Below, in pieces: positions 9,036 to 17,016 of a stretch of DNA of 64,000 nt. The position numbers and the translations under genes are program-made. Each line of letters begins with the position of its first letter. Positions within the stretch are counted from its first letter, which is position 1. The notes under the pieces are model-generated. The model ran no database searches. It was given only the letters and a program-made list of their open reading frames with translations, and was not told the DNA's origin. Source of the DNA: Nonomuraea rubra (lineage in GTDB: Bacteria > Actinomycetota > Actinomycetes > Streptosporangiales > Streptosporangiaceae); NCBI RefSeq assembly GCF_014207985.1, contig NZ_JACHMI010000001.1, positions 11,205,001 through 11,269,000 on the forward strand, given 5' to 3'.

Positions 9036-9180
9036 ATCGCCTCACAGGAGGCTAAGAGCTCGCGCTGGCATGGCTGCCGTAGGGCCGACAGGAGGAACAT
9101 CGATTCAAGTTTCGTCGCGTCCTCTCGCCCAGGACGCCCTTACCGCCTTGACGGTCGTGAGCGGGCCTGACGAGCGATTA

Positions 9181-9699
9181 CTAGCGCGCCTTCGATCGGT
9201 ACTCAGCCCACAGATCAACCGCCTCCTGGAGATCGAGGGCAGCAACCTCCTCATGAGCCATTCCCACCGTGTAGATCAACCGATCCGCCAGCCAATCCGG
9301 AACAGGCTCTCTGGGAGGCTCCTTCTGCACCTGAATGCGAGCGGTCAGCGCGCCGAGCCGCTCGATCACCTGTTGCAGCCGGACGACTTCGGGACGGTCA
9401 GCGCCTGCCCGTCGAACCCTCGCCGTCGCCTCCGCGTGAACGTCGGCACCGGCACGCTCCCCAACGGCCCAGATCTCACAGATCTCGAGCGACTTGTCCT
9501 CGGTGATGCGGTAGACGACGCGCCAGGTGTTGCGACCGACCACGAGTTTCCGGTAGCCGGTCAGCTCCCCGCCCAGCGGGTGGCCCGCCTCGGGACTGTC
9601 CAGCAGGAGAAGGATCTCCTTGAGTACCTTGGGCGCCGCGTCGGGGCCAACACGCCGGAGGTCATCGACCGCTGGCAGCGTGAAGACGACGTCAGACAC
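9181..9699 (-). CDS. RelE/ParE-superfamily toxin with a C-terminal extension
   Basis: A 172-residue protein. The first 90 residues match the RelE/ParE fold: FTLPAVDDLRR, then GYRKLVVGRNTWRVVYRI and a terminal strand LEICEIWAVGER. Toxins of this family are usually about 85-110 residues, so residues 95-172 are extra; this tail is helical and acidic, and its function is unknown. RelE members cleave mRNA on the ribosome and ParE members poison gyrase; the sequence does not decide between them. GTG 9699 begins three bases after the antitoxin stop, the usual antitoxin-then-toxin order. Confidence 0.83.
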   Translation of the reverse strand: MSDVVFTLPAVDDLRRVGPDAAPKVLKEILLLLDSPEAGHPLGGELTGYRKLVVGRNTWRVVYRITEDKSLEICEIWAVGERAGADVHAEATARVRRAGADRPEVVRLQQVIERLGALTARIQVQKEPPREPVPDWLADRLIYTVGMAHEEVAALDLQEAVDLWAEYRSKAR

Positions 9700-9702
9700 G
9701 GC

Positions 9703-10011
9703 TCACTCGTCGTCCGGGAGAGCGGCCAACGATTCGCGCGTGTGCCCGAAAGCTGCCAACACCTCATCGAGCGAGACTCGTTCACCCGTGTCCGTAAGCG
9801 ATCGAGCAAGCACGAGCGCCAAGTCACGCAGATCGGTCGCCGCCTCCTCCAACTCGTTGAGCCGACGGATGCTCACCACGGCTGCCACCGGTTGATGCCG
9901 ACGGGTGACCACGAGATCGGTCCCCTGTTCCGCGTCGGCCACCAGACGGGCGACCCCTCGCTGGGCGGCCTCCGTGACGCTGAGTTCAGTAGCGTCGTGC
10001 AGAGCAGTCAT
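9703..10011 (-). CDS. Phd/YefM-family antitoxin
   Basis: A 102-residue antitoxin. The N-terminal DNA-binding part shows ELSVTEAAQRGVARLV and VVTRRHQPVAAVVSIRRL, the standard Phd/YefM pattern. The C-terminal acidic helix would wrap and neutralise the toxin encoded next. ATG 10011 is preferred over an upstream start because a TATAGT box ends only six bases before it, suggesting a leaderless transcript. Phd/YefM proteins normally repress their own promoter together with the toxin; no clear operator palindrome is visible. Confidence 0.85.
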   Translation of the reverse strand: MTALHDATELSVTEAAQRGVARLVADAEQGTDLVVTRRHQPVAAVVSIRRLNELEEAATDLRDLALVLARSLTDTGERVSLDEVLAAFGHTRESLAALPDDE

Positions 10012-10017
10012 GAAGCA

Positions 10018-10023
10018 ACTATA
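10018..10023 (-). promoter_or_regulatory. Candidate -10 box of the toxin-antitoxin operon
   Basis: On the minus strand TATAGT ends six bases before the antitoxin ATG, which places the transcript start at or next to the start codon. No good -35 hexamer is seen, so this is a suggestion only. Confidence 0.4.
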
Positions 10024-10090
10024 CATCTTTCTGTGCAGAGCATGGCTCCGCTCTGTCACGAGGCGTGTACAGGGATAATCGAATCCCTCG

Positions 10091-11200
10091 TCATCCCGTG
10101 AAGATGTCCTCCGGGAGGAAGGCCGAGACCAGGAAACTCGGCACGTCGACGAGCTGACTCACCTTGAGGTCCACCGCGACGCTGCAGATCGCGTACGCCT
10201 GCTGCGCACTCCACCCCCGCTCCCCCAGATGCGAGATCATCTCCAGCAACGCGTTGCGGGCCGCCAGCGTCGCGTCCTCGGCCGCCACCTCGCCGTCGCG
10301 GCTCACCGACATCCCGGTGGTGGCGTAGAAGCGGCGCGGGGCCGCGTACGCGGGTGCCACCCAGTAGTCCGAGCGCGTGAAGCGGGGGCTCCGGATGCCC
10401 TTGGCCGCCGCCTCGCCGGGGTGCAGGGCGAACCGTACGCGCAGCGTCGCGCGCATCTCGATGGCCGTGCCGCAGGCCTCCGAGTCGCCCTGGGCGAAGT
10501 GGGCGTCCCCGGCGGAGAAGAGGGCGCCCGGGGTGTCCACCGGGATGTACAGGCGGGTGCCTGCGCCGAGCTGCTTGATGTCCACGTTGCCTGCCTGCTC
10601 GCGCGGCGGGATCGTGCGCAGGCCGGTCGGGCCGACAGCGGTGGGGACGGCGCCGTCGGGGGATGGGGGCAGGACGAAGCCGCCGCGTTCGAGGGCGGCC
10701 TGCTCGCGGGCGGTGATCCTGGACAGGGAGGCGTGGCCGGGCGAGAGGCCGATCGTGCCCATGAACGGGGCCGCCGGGATGCGTACGCCCGGCAGGTCGT
10801 CCGAGGTGGCCCAGCCGTCCGCGAGGTGCCAGCGGACGATGAACGGGTCGGGGAACGCGTCACGGAGGAAGCCGAAGCCGGGCACCTGCACCGTGTAGCC
10901 GTAGGTGTCCGGGACGATCTCCACGATCTCGATCTCCAGGAGGTCACCCGGCTGTGCTCCCTCCACGTGGACGGGGCCGGTGAGCGGGTGGACGACGTCG
11001 AGGTCGGGGGCCTCGACCGTCTTCAGCGTGGCCTCCGGTCCCATCTGGCCGTCGAAGGCGTCCCTGGTCTCCATGACGACCTCGTCGCCGGGGGCGCAGT
11101 GCACGACGGGCGGGATGTCCGGGTGCCAGCGGTTGTGGCCGGTGCCCGGTTCGTCGCGGAGCGGGAGGACGGGGTCGATGCGGATCTCGTGTACGGCCAT
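10091..11200 (-). CDS. Acetamidase/formamidase family protein
   Basis: A 369-residue enzyme of the FmdA/AmdA family, which hydrolyses formamide or short amides to ammonia and the acid. Family hallmarks visible are GHNRWHPDIPPVV near the N-terminus, the GPVHVEGAQPGDLLEIEI block, GFGFLRDAF, MGTIGLSPG, the GNVDIKQLGAGTRLYIPV segment and the DAHFAQGDSEACGTAIE motif. Length matches formamidases. ATG 11200 follows GAGGGG. It stands alone with no urea or nitrogen genes next to it, so its substrate in this organism is open. Confidence 0.9.
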   Translation of the reverse strand: MAVHEIRIDPVLPLRDEPGTGHNRWHPDIPPVVHCAPGDEVVMETRDAFDGQMGPEATLKTVEAPDLDVVHPLTGPVHVEGAQPGDLLEIEIVEIVPDTYGYTVQVPGFGFLRDAFPDPFIVRWHLADGWATSDDLPGVRIPAAPFMGTIGLSPGHASLSRITAREQAALERGGFVLPPSPDGAVPTAVGPTGLRTIPPREQAGNVDIKQLGAGTRLYIPVDTPGALFSAGDAHFAQGDSEACGTAIEMRATLRVRFALHPGEAAAKGIRSPRFTRSDYWVAPAYAAPRRFYATTGMSVSRDGEVAAEDATLAARNALLEMISHLGERGWSAQQAYAICSVAVDLKVSQLVDVPSFLVSAFLPEDIFTG

Positions 11201-11288
11201 GGCGGGCCCCTCGGGTCGAGCGTGTGAGCGTCACGCTTCGCCCGCCGATCGCCTCTGTCAAGACCGCGGCGTCCGGGAGGGGCCGCGG

Positions 11289-11744
11289 TCAGGATCGCAG
11301 TAGCTCGTAGGCCACGTACGCGGTGATCCCGTACGCCAGGTGCGGGACGGCGTCCGAGATCCAGGCGGAGGGCGGCCACTCGCGCGGGTCCGTGGTGCCG
11401 AGTGCGGTCAGCGGAGCGTTCGAGCCGGTCATGGCGAGTGCCGTCAGCGCCGACACCCCCACCGGCCACGGCAGGCGCCTGCCCGGTGGTGCGAGCAGGC
11501 CGTAGCAGAGGGCCGCGCCGGCACCCGTGACGTAACCGAGGAGCGAGCCCAGGGCCTCCTTGCGGTTCTCGGCCTGCTCGCCGTCTCCGAGGCTGACGTC
11601 CGTCAGGTCGGTCAGCCTCTCCACGGCTTGCTGCGGGGTGCTGCTGGCGCCGCGCGCCCGGATCGCCATGTCGAGATAAGTGGCGATATTGAGCGCGCTG
11701 GTGCCTGCCGCCCCCGCGATCAGGCTCTTGACGACTGTGTGCAT
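11289..11744 (-). CDS. Small integral membrane protein, unknown function
   Basis: A 151-residue protein with about four predicted membrane segments (residues 5-25, 68-85, 92-110 and 130-148) around a soluble loop at 30-65. I do not recognise a characterised family; it resembles conserved actinobacterial membrane proteins without assigned role. The preceding VOC gene overlaps it by 25 bases on the same strand, so the two are probably co-transcribed. Confidence 0.7.
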   Translation of the reverse strand: MHTVVKSLIAGAAGTSALNIATYLDMAIRARGASSTPQQAVERLTDLTDVSLGDGEQAENRKEALGSLLGYVTGAGAALCYGLLAPPGRRLPWPVGVSALTALAMTGSNAPLTALGTTDPREWPPSAWISDAVPHLAYGITAYVAYELLRS

Positions 11745-12238
11745 GTGGGGCTGCTACCCGCGAGGTCGCTACGCAGGCCCCAGGTCCGCAGGAACTGCGG
11801 CCGCTGCGAGACGTCCACGAGCTCGACGCGGAGGCCGAGGGCGGGCAGGCGGTGGTAGGTGAAGGGGCGGCCGTACGGGCGGGCGTCGAAGTCGAGCGGG
11901 AAGCCCTGCTCCTCCAGGGTCCTCACCGCGTCGTCGAGCTCCCCCGCCCAGTAGCCGACGTGGTCGCAGCGAGGCCCCGGGCCCGGGTCCCACGGGCTGC
12001 CCGGCGAGCCTTCGATCAGCTCGGTGAGCAGCGGGCCGTCACGGGAGAACACGATGCGGTACCGCCAGGTGCCGAGCCTGCCGTCGCGTACCTCGTTCCA
12101 GGCCAGACCCGTGGCCCGGGTGAGGTCGCGCATGGCGCGTGCGAGGTCCGGGACGACGAAGCCGACGTGGTACGGGGCCTCGCCGACCGTCCGGCACGGG
12201 AGCAACGGCCATCCCGTGCCGCTCGGGTCATGGGGCAT
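11720..12238 (-). CDS. Glyoxalase/VOC-superfamily protein
   Basis: A 172-residue protein with the vicinal-oxygen-chelate fold: APYHVGFVVPDLARAMRDLTRATGL starts the first beta-alpha-beta-beta-beta unit and CDHVGYWAGELDDAVRTLEEQGFPL starts the second. The two histidines of these motifs could bind a metal. VOC proteins include isomerases, dioxygenases and resistance proteins; no specific reaction can be assigned. ATG 12238 is taken as start, with an in-frame GTG at 12247 also possible; neither has a clear ribosome site. The 3' end overlaps the membrane-protein gene. Confidence 0.78.
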   Translation of the reverse strand: MPHDPSGTGWPLLPCRTVGEAPYHVGFVVPDLARAMRDLTRATGLAWNEVRDGRLGTWRYRIVFSRDGPLLTELIEGSPGSPWDPGPGPRCDHVGYWAGELDDAVRTLEEQGFPLDFDARPYGRPFTYHRLPALGLRVELVDVSQRPQFLRTWGLRSDLAGSSPTCTQSSRA

Positions 12239-12369
12239 GGGGAGCACGTTAGGGCGGGTGGGACGGCGGGGACCAATAGCGGTCGTTGAGAGCGCCCATC
12301 AGGATCTCGATGGGGCGGGTGAACACGTCAGCGGTTGCGTCAGGACCCGCGACGGCCCCGCGTGAGGGC

Positions 12370-12639
12370 GGGCGACCAGGACCAGCTCACCCTCCGGATC
12401 GCCGCCTGGGGCGCCGTCTCGCTGATGGCCGCCGCCGGCGCCGCCTGCTGGCCCACAAGGCCGGCACCGCGGGGCTCCATCGCCCTGGCCTCCGCGACCG
12501 GCCTGGCCGGGCACGTGCTCGCCAAGGCGCCCAAGGGCGTGAAGTACGGCAGGACGGTGGCCGAGCTCAGAAGGGCGGGACCACCAACCCCGTCATGGCC
12601 GACATGGCCGGCAAGATCATCAATGCTCTCGGCAGGTGA
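12370..12639 (+). pseudogene. Frameshifted small membrane-protein gene
   Basis: One frame encodes LRIAAWGAVSLMAAAG and, further on, GLAGHVLAKAPKGVKYGRTVAEL. The sensible C-terminus GGTTNPVMADMAGKIINALGR, with a stop at 12639, lies in a different frame. A shift near 12565-12575 would join them, and a second frame with LLAHKAGTAG suggests further damage earlier. It may be a true pseudogene or carry assembly errors. The product would be a short protein with one membrane segment and no known function. Confidence 0.4.
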
Positions 12640-12653
12640 GCCGGGAGCACCGG

Positions 12654-14069
12654 TCACCTGGAGAGCTGCAGCGACAGGCGCAGGAGGCGCGCGCTCTCCG
12701 TGCCGAGGAGGGGGCCGGCCGCGTGGATCAGGGCCTCCAGCTCGGTGCGCACCTCCGGCGGGCAGGCCCGGGGGTAGGCGGTGACCGAGTCCGTGCGGCA
12801 CCAGATGGTCAGGTCGCCGCGGGCCCGCGCCCGCAGCTTCTCGTCCGGGTCGCGCAGCAGGAGCAGGTCCGCCTTGACGCGGCTCCAGGCGTCGCGGGCG
12901 GCGAGCAGCCGGTGCGCCGCCTGGCGGACGTGACGGGGGCGCTCCGCCCGCACGCGGGGCCTGGGATGGCGGAGGTACGGCAGGACGAGGGCGGCGTCGT
13001 CCCGCGTGCCGCAGTCTCCGAGCCCGGCCAGCAAGCCGCGCGTCACCTGCCTGCTCTCCGGGTCTCCGCCCGTCGCGAGGCGTGCGCGGTAGAGGGCGGC
13101 CGGGTCGCCGCCCGCGCGCCGTACGGCCCACTGGGCGGTCAGGCGGACCATGCCGGCGTTGTCGTCCAGGTGGCGGGGTCCGTGCTCGGTGTGGCCGAGG
13201 CGGACGAGGGCGGTGAGGGCCTGGACGCGGCCCTGGGCCGAGGCGCCGTCCAGGATCGCCGCGGCCAGCTCCGGGCGGGCGTGCTCGACGGCCTGCGAGG
13301 CGAGGGTGCGGGCGCAGCGTGTGCGGGCGAGCTGGTCGGGCTCGTGGAGGGCTGCTCGGGTGAGCATGGCGTGATCGAGCCGGCCCGCCTGGAGGAGCAC
13401 GTCGTACACGAATCGCCGTGCCTGGGGGTCCTGGAGGGTGACCTGGTCTGTCCGGAGGAGGGCGTTCAGGGTGCCGTCGTCGGCGCGGAGGAGGGCGGCG
13501 CGCACGAGGTCCAGGGCCGGGGTGGCGCGGGTGCGGCGGGCCAGCCGCACGGCCATCGGGACGGCGGTCAGCAGCGCCATCAAATCCGCGTTGGCGAGCG
13601 CCCCGGCGAGGGCTTTCAAGGCTCGCTCGCGAACGGCGCGGACCCAGTCAGCGGTCCTGATCAGCAGGACGGGCAGGAGAACGGGCTCGGTGCGCATGAG
13701 CGGATGCCCGACGACGCGTTCTCGTTCCCGGCCGTTCCAGACGCAGGCGGCCAGGGCGAGAGCGAGAAGCGGGCCGGCGTAGGGCGGAAGATGTTCGTGA
13801 CGTGCGAGGTCGTGCAGCGTCAACGGCGGATGGCGGCGGCGGGCCGCCAGGTCCACGTCCAGCCAGATCGTCGGCGTCGCCGCCAGCACGTCCATGGCCT
13901 TCCTGGCCAGGGCGGCGTCCGTGGCGACGGCGAACAGGGCGGCGGTGAGCTCGCCGGCGGCGGGGCGGCCACGGCTGGTGTCCGCGATCAGGCGGTGGAT
14001 CGAGTCCATGATCGGCTCGTCGGGCGGGCTCTCATGTCCGTCCGAGCGGAAGTCGCCTTCGTCGATCAC
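12654..14069 (-). CDS. HEAT-repeat-like helical protein, unknown function
   Basis: About 471 residues, almost wholly alpha-helical and Leu/Ala/Arg-rich, with repeating helix pairs such as ADWVRAVRERALKALAGAL, LARTRCARTLASQAV and AQWAVRRAGGDPAALYRARL. This pattern suggests HEAT-type solenoid repeats that bind other proteins. No signal peptide, membrane segment or catalytic motif is seen. The start is uncertain: GTG 14069 follows GGAA by ten bases, while TTG 14120 would run through the GH74 terminator hairpin. The gene lies downstream of GH74 on the same strand but behind that hairpin. Confidence 0.65.
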   Translation of the reverse strand: MIDEGDFRSDGHESPPDEPIMDSIHRLIADTSRGRPAAGELTAALFAVATDAALARKAMDVLAATPTIWLDVDLAARRRHPPLTLHDLARHEHLPPYAGPLLALALAACVWNGRERERVVGHPLMRTEPVLLPVLLIRTADWVRAVRERALKALAGALANADLMALLTAVPMAVRLARRTRATPALDLVRAALLRADDGTLNALLRTDQVTLQDPQARRFVYDVLLQAGRLDHAMLTRAALHEPDQLARTRCARTLASQAVEHARPELAAAILDGASAQGRVQALTALVRLGHTEHGPRHLDDNAGMVRLTAQWAVRRAGGDPAALYRARLATGGDPESRQVTRGLLAGLGDCGTRDDAALVLPYLRHPRPRVRAERPRHVRQAAHRLLAARDAWSRVKADLLLLRDPDEKLRARARGDLTIWCRTDSVTAYPRACPPEVRTELEALIHAAGPLLGTESARLLRLSLQLSR

Positions 14070-14120
14070 GCGGACATCGTTCCATCCGCGGAAGGGCCGG
14101 TTCGAGCGAATTTCCCTCAA

Positions 14121-14154
14121 GCGCCGCCCGCAGCACGGGAGCCGCGGGCGGCGC
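14121..14154 (-). terminator. Terminator hairpin after GH74
   Basis: A perfect 11-base-pair stem (GCGCCGCCCGC with its complement) with a 12-base loop begins eight bases after the GH74 stop on the minus strand. Confidence 0.65.
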
Positions 14155-14161
14155 CGAACCC

Positions 14162-16831
14162 CTATGCCGGGGTGCAGGTGAGGGTCGCGGGCGGGGTGTT
14201 GGTGCCGGTGTAGGTGCCGTTGAAGCCGAACGACGTCGTGGCGCCGGCCGCCAGGTTGCCGTTGTAGCCGGCGTTCACCGCGGTCACGTTCGCCCCCGAC
14301 TGGGTCTGGGTGGCGCTCCAGATCGTGGTGATCTTCTGGTCACCGGCCCAGGTCCAGGTCACCTTCCAGCCGGTGATGGCGGACGTGCCGGTGTTCTGGA
14401 CGGAGACCTCGGCCTGGAAGCCGCCCGGCCAGGAGTTGCCGGGCTTGTAGGTGGCCGCGCAGCCGGTCCCGGTGGTCGGGGTCACGGTCGGAGTGACGGT
14501 CGGAGTCACGGTGGGGGTGACGGTCGGGGTGACGGTCGGGGTGACGGTGACAGGAGGGCCGGTGCGGTCGCCGTAGATGATGCCGCGGCCGTTCGTGCCC
14601 AGGTAGACCCGCCCGTACACCCGCGGGTCCCCCGTCAGCGCCTCGCCCATGTTGCCCCACTGGTGCTTGTCGTCGTTGATGCGCACCCAGCCGGATCCGC
14701 CGTCGTCGGAGCGGTACAGGCCGGTGGTGCCGTCGACGGTCGCGACGGCGTAGACGGCCTGGTACGTCGCGCCGGGCGCCGCCTTGCCGAAGCCGACGTT
14801 CACGGAGTTCGTCACCCCGGACACCTTGGTGAACGAGGTGCCGCTGTTCGTCGAGTGCCACAGGCCGCCCTCGCCGGCCAGCCACAGGTCGCCCTCGATC
14901 CCGGGTACGGCCTTGAACTTGGTGGCGGTCGCGGGCAGGCCCGTGGCGGCGGCGGTGAAGGTGGCGCCGCCGTTGGTGCTGACGTAGAGGCGGCCGCCGC
15001 TGAGGCCGTAGAACTTCATCGGGTTCACCCGGTCCGACTCCACGGTGGCCCCGGTGGGCAGGCCGGAGGCGGTCTGCCAGGAGTTGCCGTAGCCGACCGA
15101 GTAGACGGGGGTGACGCCCTTGGGCGCCCAGACGAAGCGGGAGCCGTCGGCCGCCGCCGCGACCGTGCCGCCCTCGTCGATCCCGCCGGGCTCGCTGCCC
15201 TGGAACCAGTTCGCGCCGCCGTCGGTGGAGAAGGCCACGTGGCTGTCGTTCGGGCGGTCGGCGTCGGTGAAGTTGCCGGCCCTGACCATGATCGAGGGCG
15301 ACTTCTCGGCGTAGTCGAGGCTGGTGGTGGAGGTGAAGTTCGGCTGGGTGAACATCATGGACGGTACGGCGTCCAGGCTCGTGTGGCGGAAGCCGCCGAT
15401 GTCGCCGAGGGCGCTGACCAGGGGCGCGCCGCTGGGCGGGCTGATCAGGTCGAGGACGGCCGTCTCCTCCAGGCCCTTGGCCATGGGCTTGATGGTGAAC
15501 TGGCCGCCGGAGTCCCACAGGCCCAGGTCCTCGGTGCCGTAGATGGTGGCGCCGGTGCCGTACATCATCCGGTTGGAGTCGAACGGGTCGATCTCCAGCG
15601 ACTCGGTCATCCAGCCGAGCTTGGGGGTGACCTCGGGCGGCTGCGGGTTGGTGCCGAAGGTCAGCCACGGGTTCGCGGAGACGTCCATCTTGTAGCGGAA
15701 CGAGCGGTTGGGGTAGGAGGTCCAGTCCCACACGCGGGTCCAGGTCGCGCCGGAGTCGGTGGAGCGGAAGAAGATGACGTCCGGCCACCAGGAGATCTGC
15801 GTGGCCACCATGATCGTGGCCGGGTCCTGCCGGTCGATGGTCAGGCCGCTGTAGCCGAAGTAGTCGTCGGCGCTGGAGGACGGGATGGGGCTGATCTGGG
15901 TCCAGGTGCCGGTGGCGGTGGCGTAGCGCCACACGTCGCCCTTGGCCCCGTCATAGGGGCCGCCGGTGTCGCTGGTGGCGAGGTAGAGGTAGCCGTTGAC
16001 GGTGTCCAGCACGCCCTTGTGCGCGATGTAGCCGGTGGGCTGCCCGGCCAGCCTGGACCAGGTGGCGCCGCCGTCTGTGGTCCGGTAGACCGTGTTCTCC
16101 TTGTCGGCGACGCCCACGTAGATGGTCCTGGTGGCGCTGCCGGCGGTGGACGAGCGCTTGTCGTAGGTCACCCAGACCACGCCGGGCCGGTGGCTGAGGT
16201 AGCCGTTGGGGTCGCTGGGGTCCTGGGCGTAGTTGCCGGCGTTGGGGAAGCTGGTGACCTTCGACCAGGTGGCGCCGTAGTCGGTGCTGCGCCACAGGCC
16301 GTTGCCGTTGGGCGCGCCGAAGTACAGGACGCGGTTGTCGTTCGGGTCCACCGACAGGGCCTCGCCCATGCCGCGGCCCGGCATGTTGCCGCCCAGCTTG
16401 AACGGCAGCGCCGTGGCCTGCCAGGTGTCGCCCTTGTCGGTCGAGCGCAGGATGGCGCCGTTGTTCGGGTCCCAGGAGTTGGTGTACATGCCGACGGCGG
16501 CGTACACGCGGTTGGTCTGGACGGGGTCGGTGGCCATGCTGATCACACCGTTGTAGCCCCACTTGTCCCAGCCGACCCAGTCGAGCAGCGGGGTCCAGGA
16601 CTTGGCGGACTGGTTCCACCGGTACGCGCCGCCGATGTCGGTGCGGGCGTAGATGAGGTTGCGCTCGGTCGGGTTGAAGATGATCCCGGGCACGAACCCG
16701 CCGCCGTCGATGCGCACGTTCTTGTACGCGTACGGGTCCGCGGCGACCGCCGAGACCGGCGACATCCGCACCACGGCCGCCACGAGCAGGACGGCGGCGG
16801 TCGTGAGCATGACGAATAATCTCTTTCGCAT
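14162..16831 (-). CDS. Secreted GH74 xyloglucanase with C-terminal CBM2
   Basis: An 889-residue exported enzyme that cuts the beta-1,4-glucan backbone of xyloglucan. After a signal peptide (residues 1 to about 31) come tandem seven-bladed propellers with repeated STDxGxTW motifs. The two catalytic aspartates fall in ARTDIGGAYRW (Asp65) and SALGDIGGFRH (Asp477), the pattern of GH74 general acid and base. A Thr/Pro linker of six VTPT units leads to a family-2 carbohydrate-binding module (about residues 788-889, GFQAEVSVQNTG and GFNGTYTG) that should anchor it to cellulose. ATG 16831 follows AAGGAAG. It is divergent from the SDR gene. Confidence 0.95.
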   Translation of the reverse strand: MRKRLFVMLTTAAVLLVAAVVRMSPVSAVAADPYAYKNVRIDGGGFVPGIIFNPTERNLIYARTDIGGAYRWNQSAKSWTPLLDWVGWDKWGYNGVISMATDPVQTNRVYAAVGMYTNSWDPNNGAILRSTDKGDTWQATALPFKLGGNMPGRGMGEALSVDPNDNRVLYFGAPNGNGLWRSTDYGATWSKVTSFPNAGNYAQDPSDPNGYLSHRPGVVWVTYDKRSSTAGSATRTIYVGVADKENTVYRTTDGGATWSRLAGQPTGYIAHKGVLDTVNGYLYLATSDTGGPYDGAKGDVWRYATATGTWTQISPIPSSSADDYFGYSGLTIDRQDPATIMVATQISWWPDVIFFRSTDSGATWTRVWDWTSYPNRSFRYKMDVSANPWLTFGTNPQPPEVTPKLGWMTESLEIDPFDSNRMMYGTGATIYGTEDLGLWDSGGQFTIKPMAKGLEETAVLDLISPPSGAPLVSALGDIGGFRHTSLDAVPSMMFTQPNFTSTTSLDYAEKSPSIMVRAGNFTDADRPNDSHVAFSTDGGANWFQGSEPGGIDEGGTVAAAADGSRFVWAPKGVTPVYSVGYGNSWQTASGLPTGATVESDRVNPMKFYGLSGGRLYVSTNGGATFTAAATGLPATATKFKAVPGIEGDLWLAGEGGLWHSTNSGTSFTKVSGVTNSVNVGFGKAAPGATYQAVYAVATVDGTTGLYRSDDGGSGWVRINDDKHQWGNMGEALTGDPRVYGRVYLGTNGRGIIYGDRTGPPVTVTPTVTPTVTPTVTPTVTPTVTPTTGTGCAATYKPGNSWPGGFQAEVSVQNTGTSAITGWKVTWTWAGDQKITTIWSATQTQSGANVTAVNAGYNGNLAAGATTSFGFNGTYTGTNTPPATLTCTPA
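14474..14545 (-). repeat. Six tandem 12-base units encoding the VTPT linker
   Basis: Six near-identical 12-base units (GTCACCCCGACC on the coding strand) encode six VTPT repeats between the GH74 domain and CBM2. Copy number is likely to vary between strains by slippage; the purpose is a flexible, extended linker. Confidence 0.9.
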
Positions 16832-16982
16832 GCGCGGCTCTTCCTTTCCAGGCACGCCGGAAGGCGTCCCAAAGGCGTCAGATGACCGCCATGCACGAGC
16901 AGAGTGCACCGACCCTGACCGTCGCCGCGCCTTCGCGCATGAGCTTCACACAGCAGGCTCACACACGCGCGTAACACAGGTC

Positions 16983-17006
16983 AATAGTTTGGATACACAA
17001 CCAATT
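16983..17006. promoter_or_regulatory. Weaker ROK/XylR-like operator between GH74 and SDR
   Basis: AATAGTTTGG followed after a short spacer by CAACCAATTA repeats the half-site seen at 4331-4368 and 27352-27378, but with a shorter spacer. It lies 11-34 bases before the SDR start and about 150 bases upstream of GH74. The assignment is tentative. Confidence 0.4.
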
Positions 17007-17016
17007 AAGGGGCACC

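Noticed and set aside
14474..14545. Short regular repeats considered as a CRISPR array
   Set aside because: The units are contiguous, have no unique spacers and encode a Thr/Pro linker in frame.
14663..16819. Long plus-strand open frame opposite GH74
   Set aside because: No recognisable domain and a Gly/Val/Ala/Asp-rich shadow composition; GH74 motifs are intact on the minus strand.
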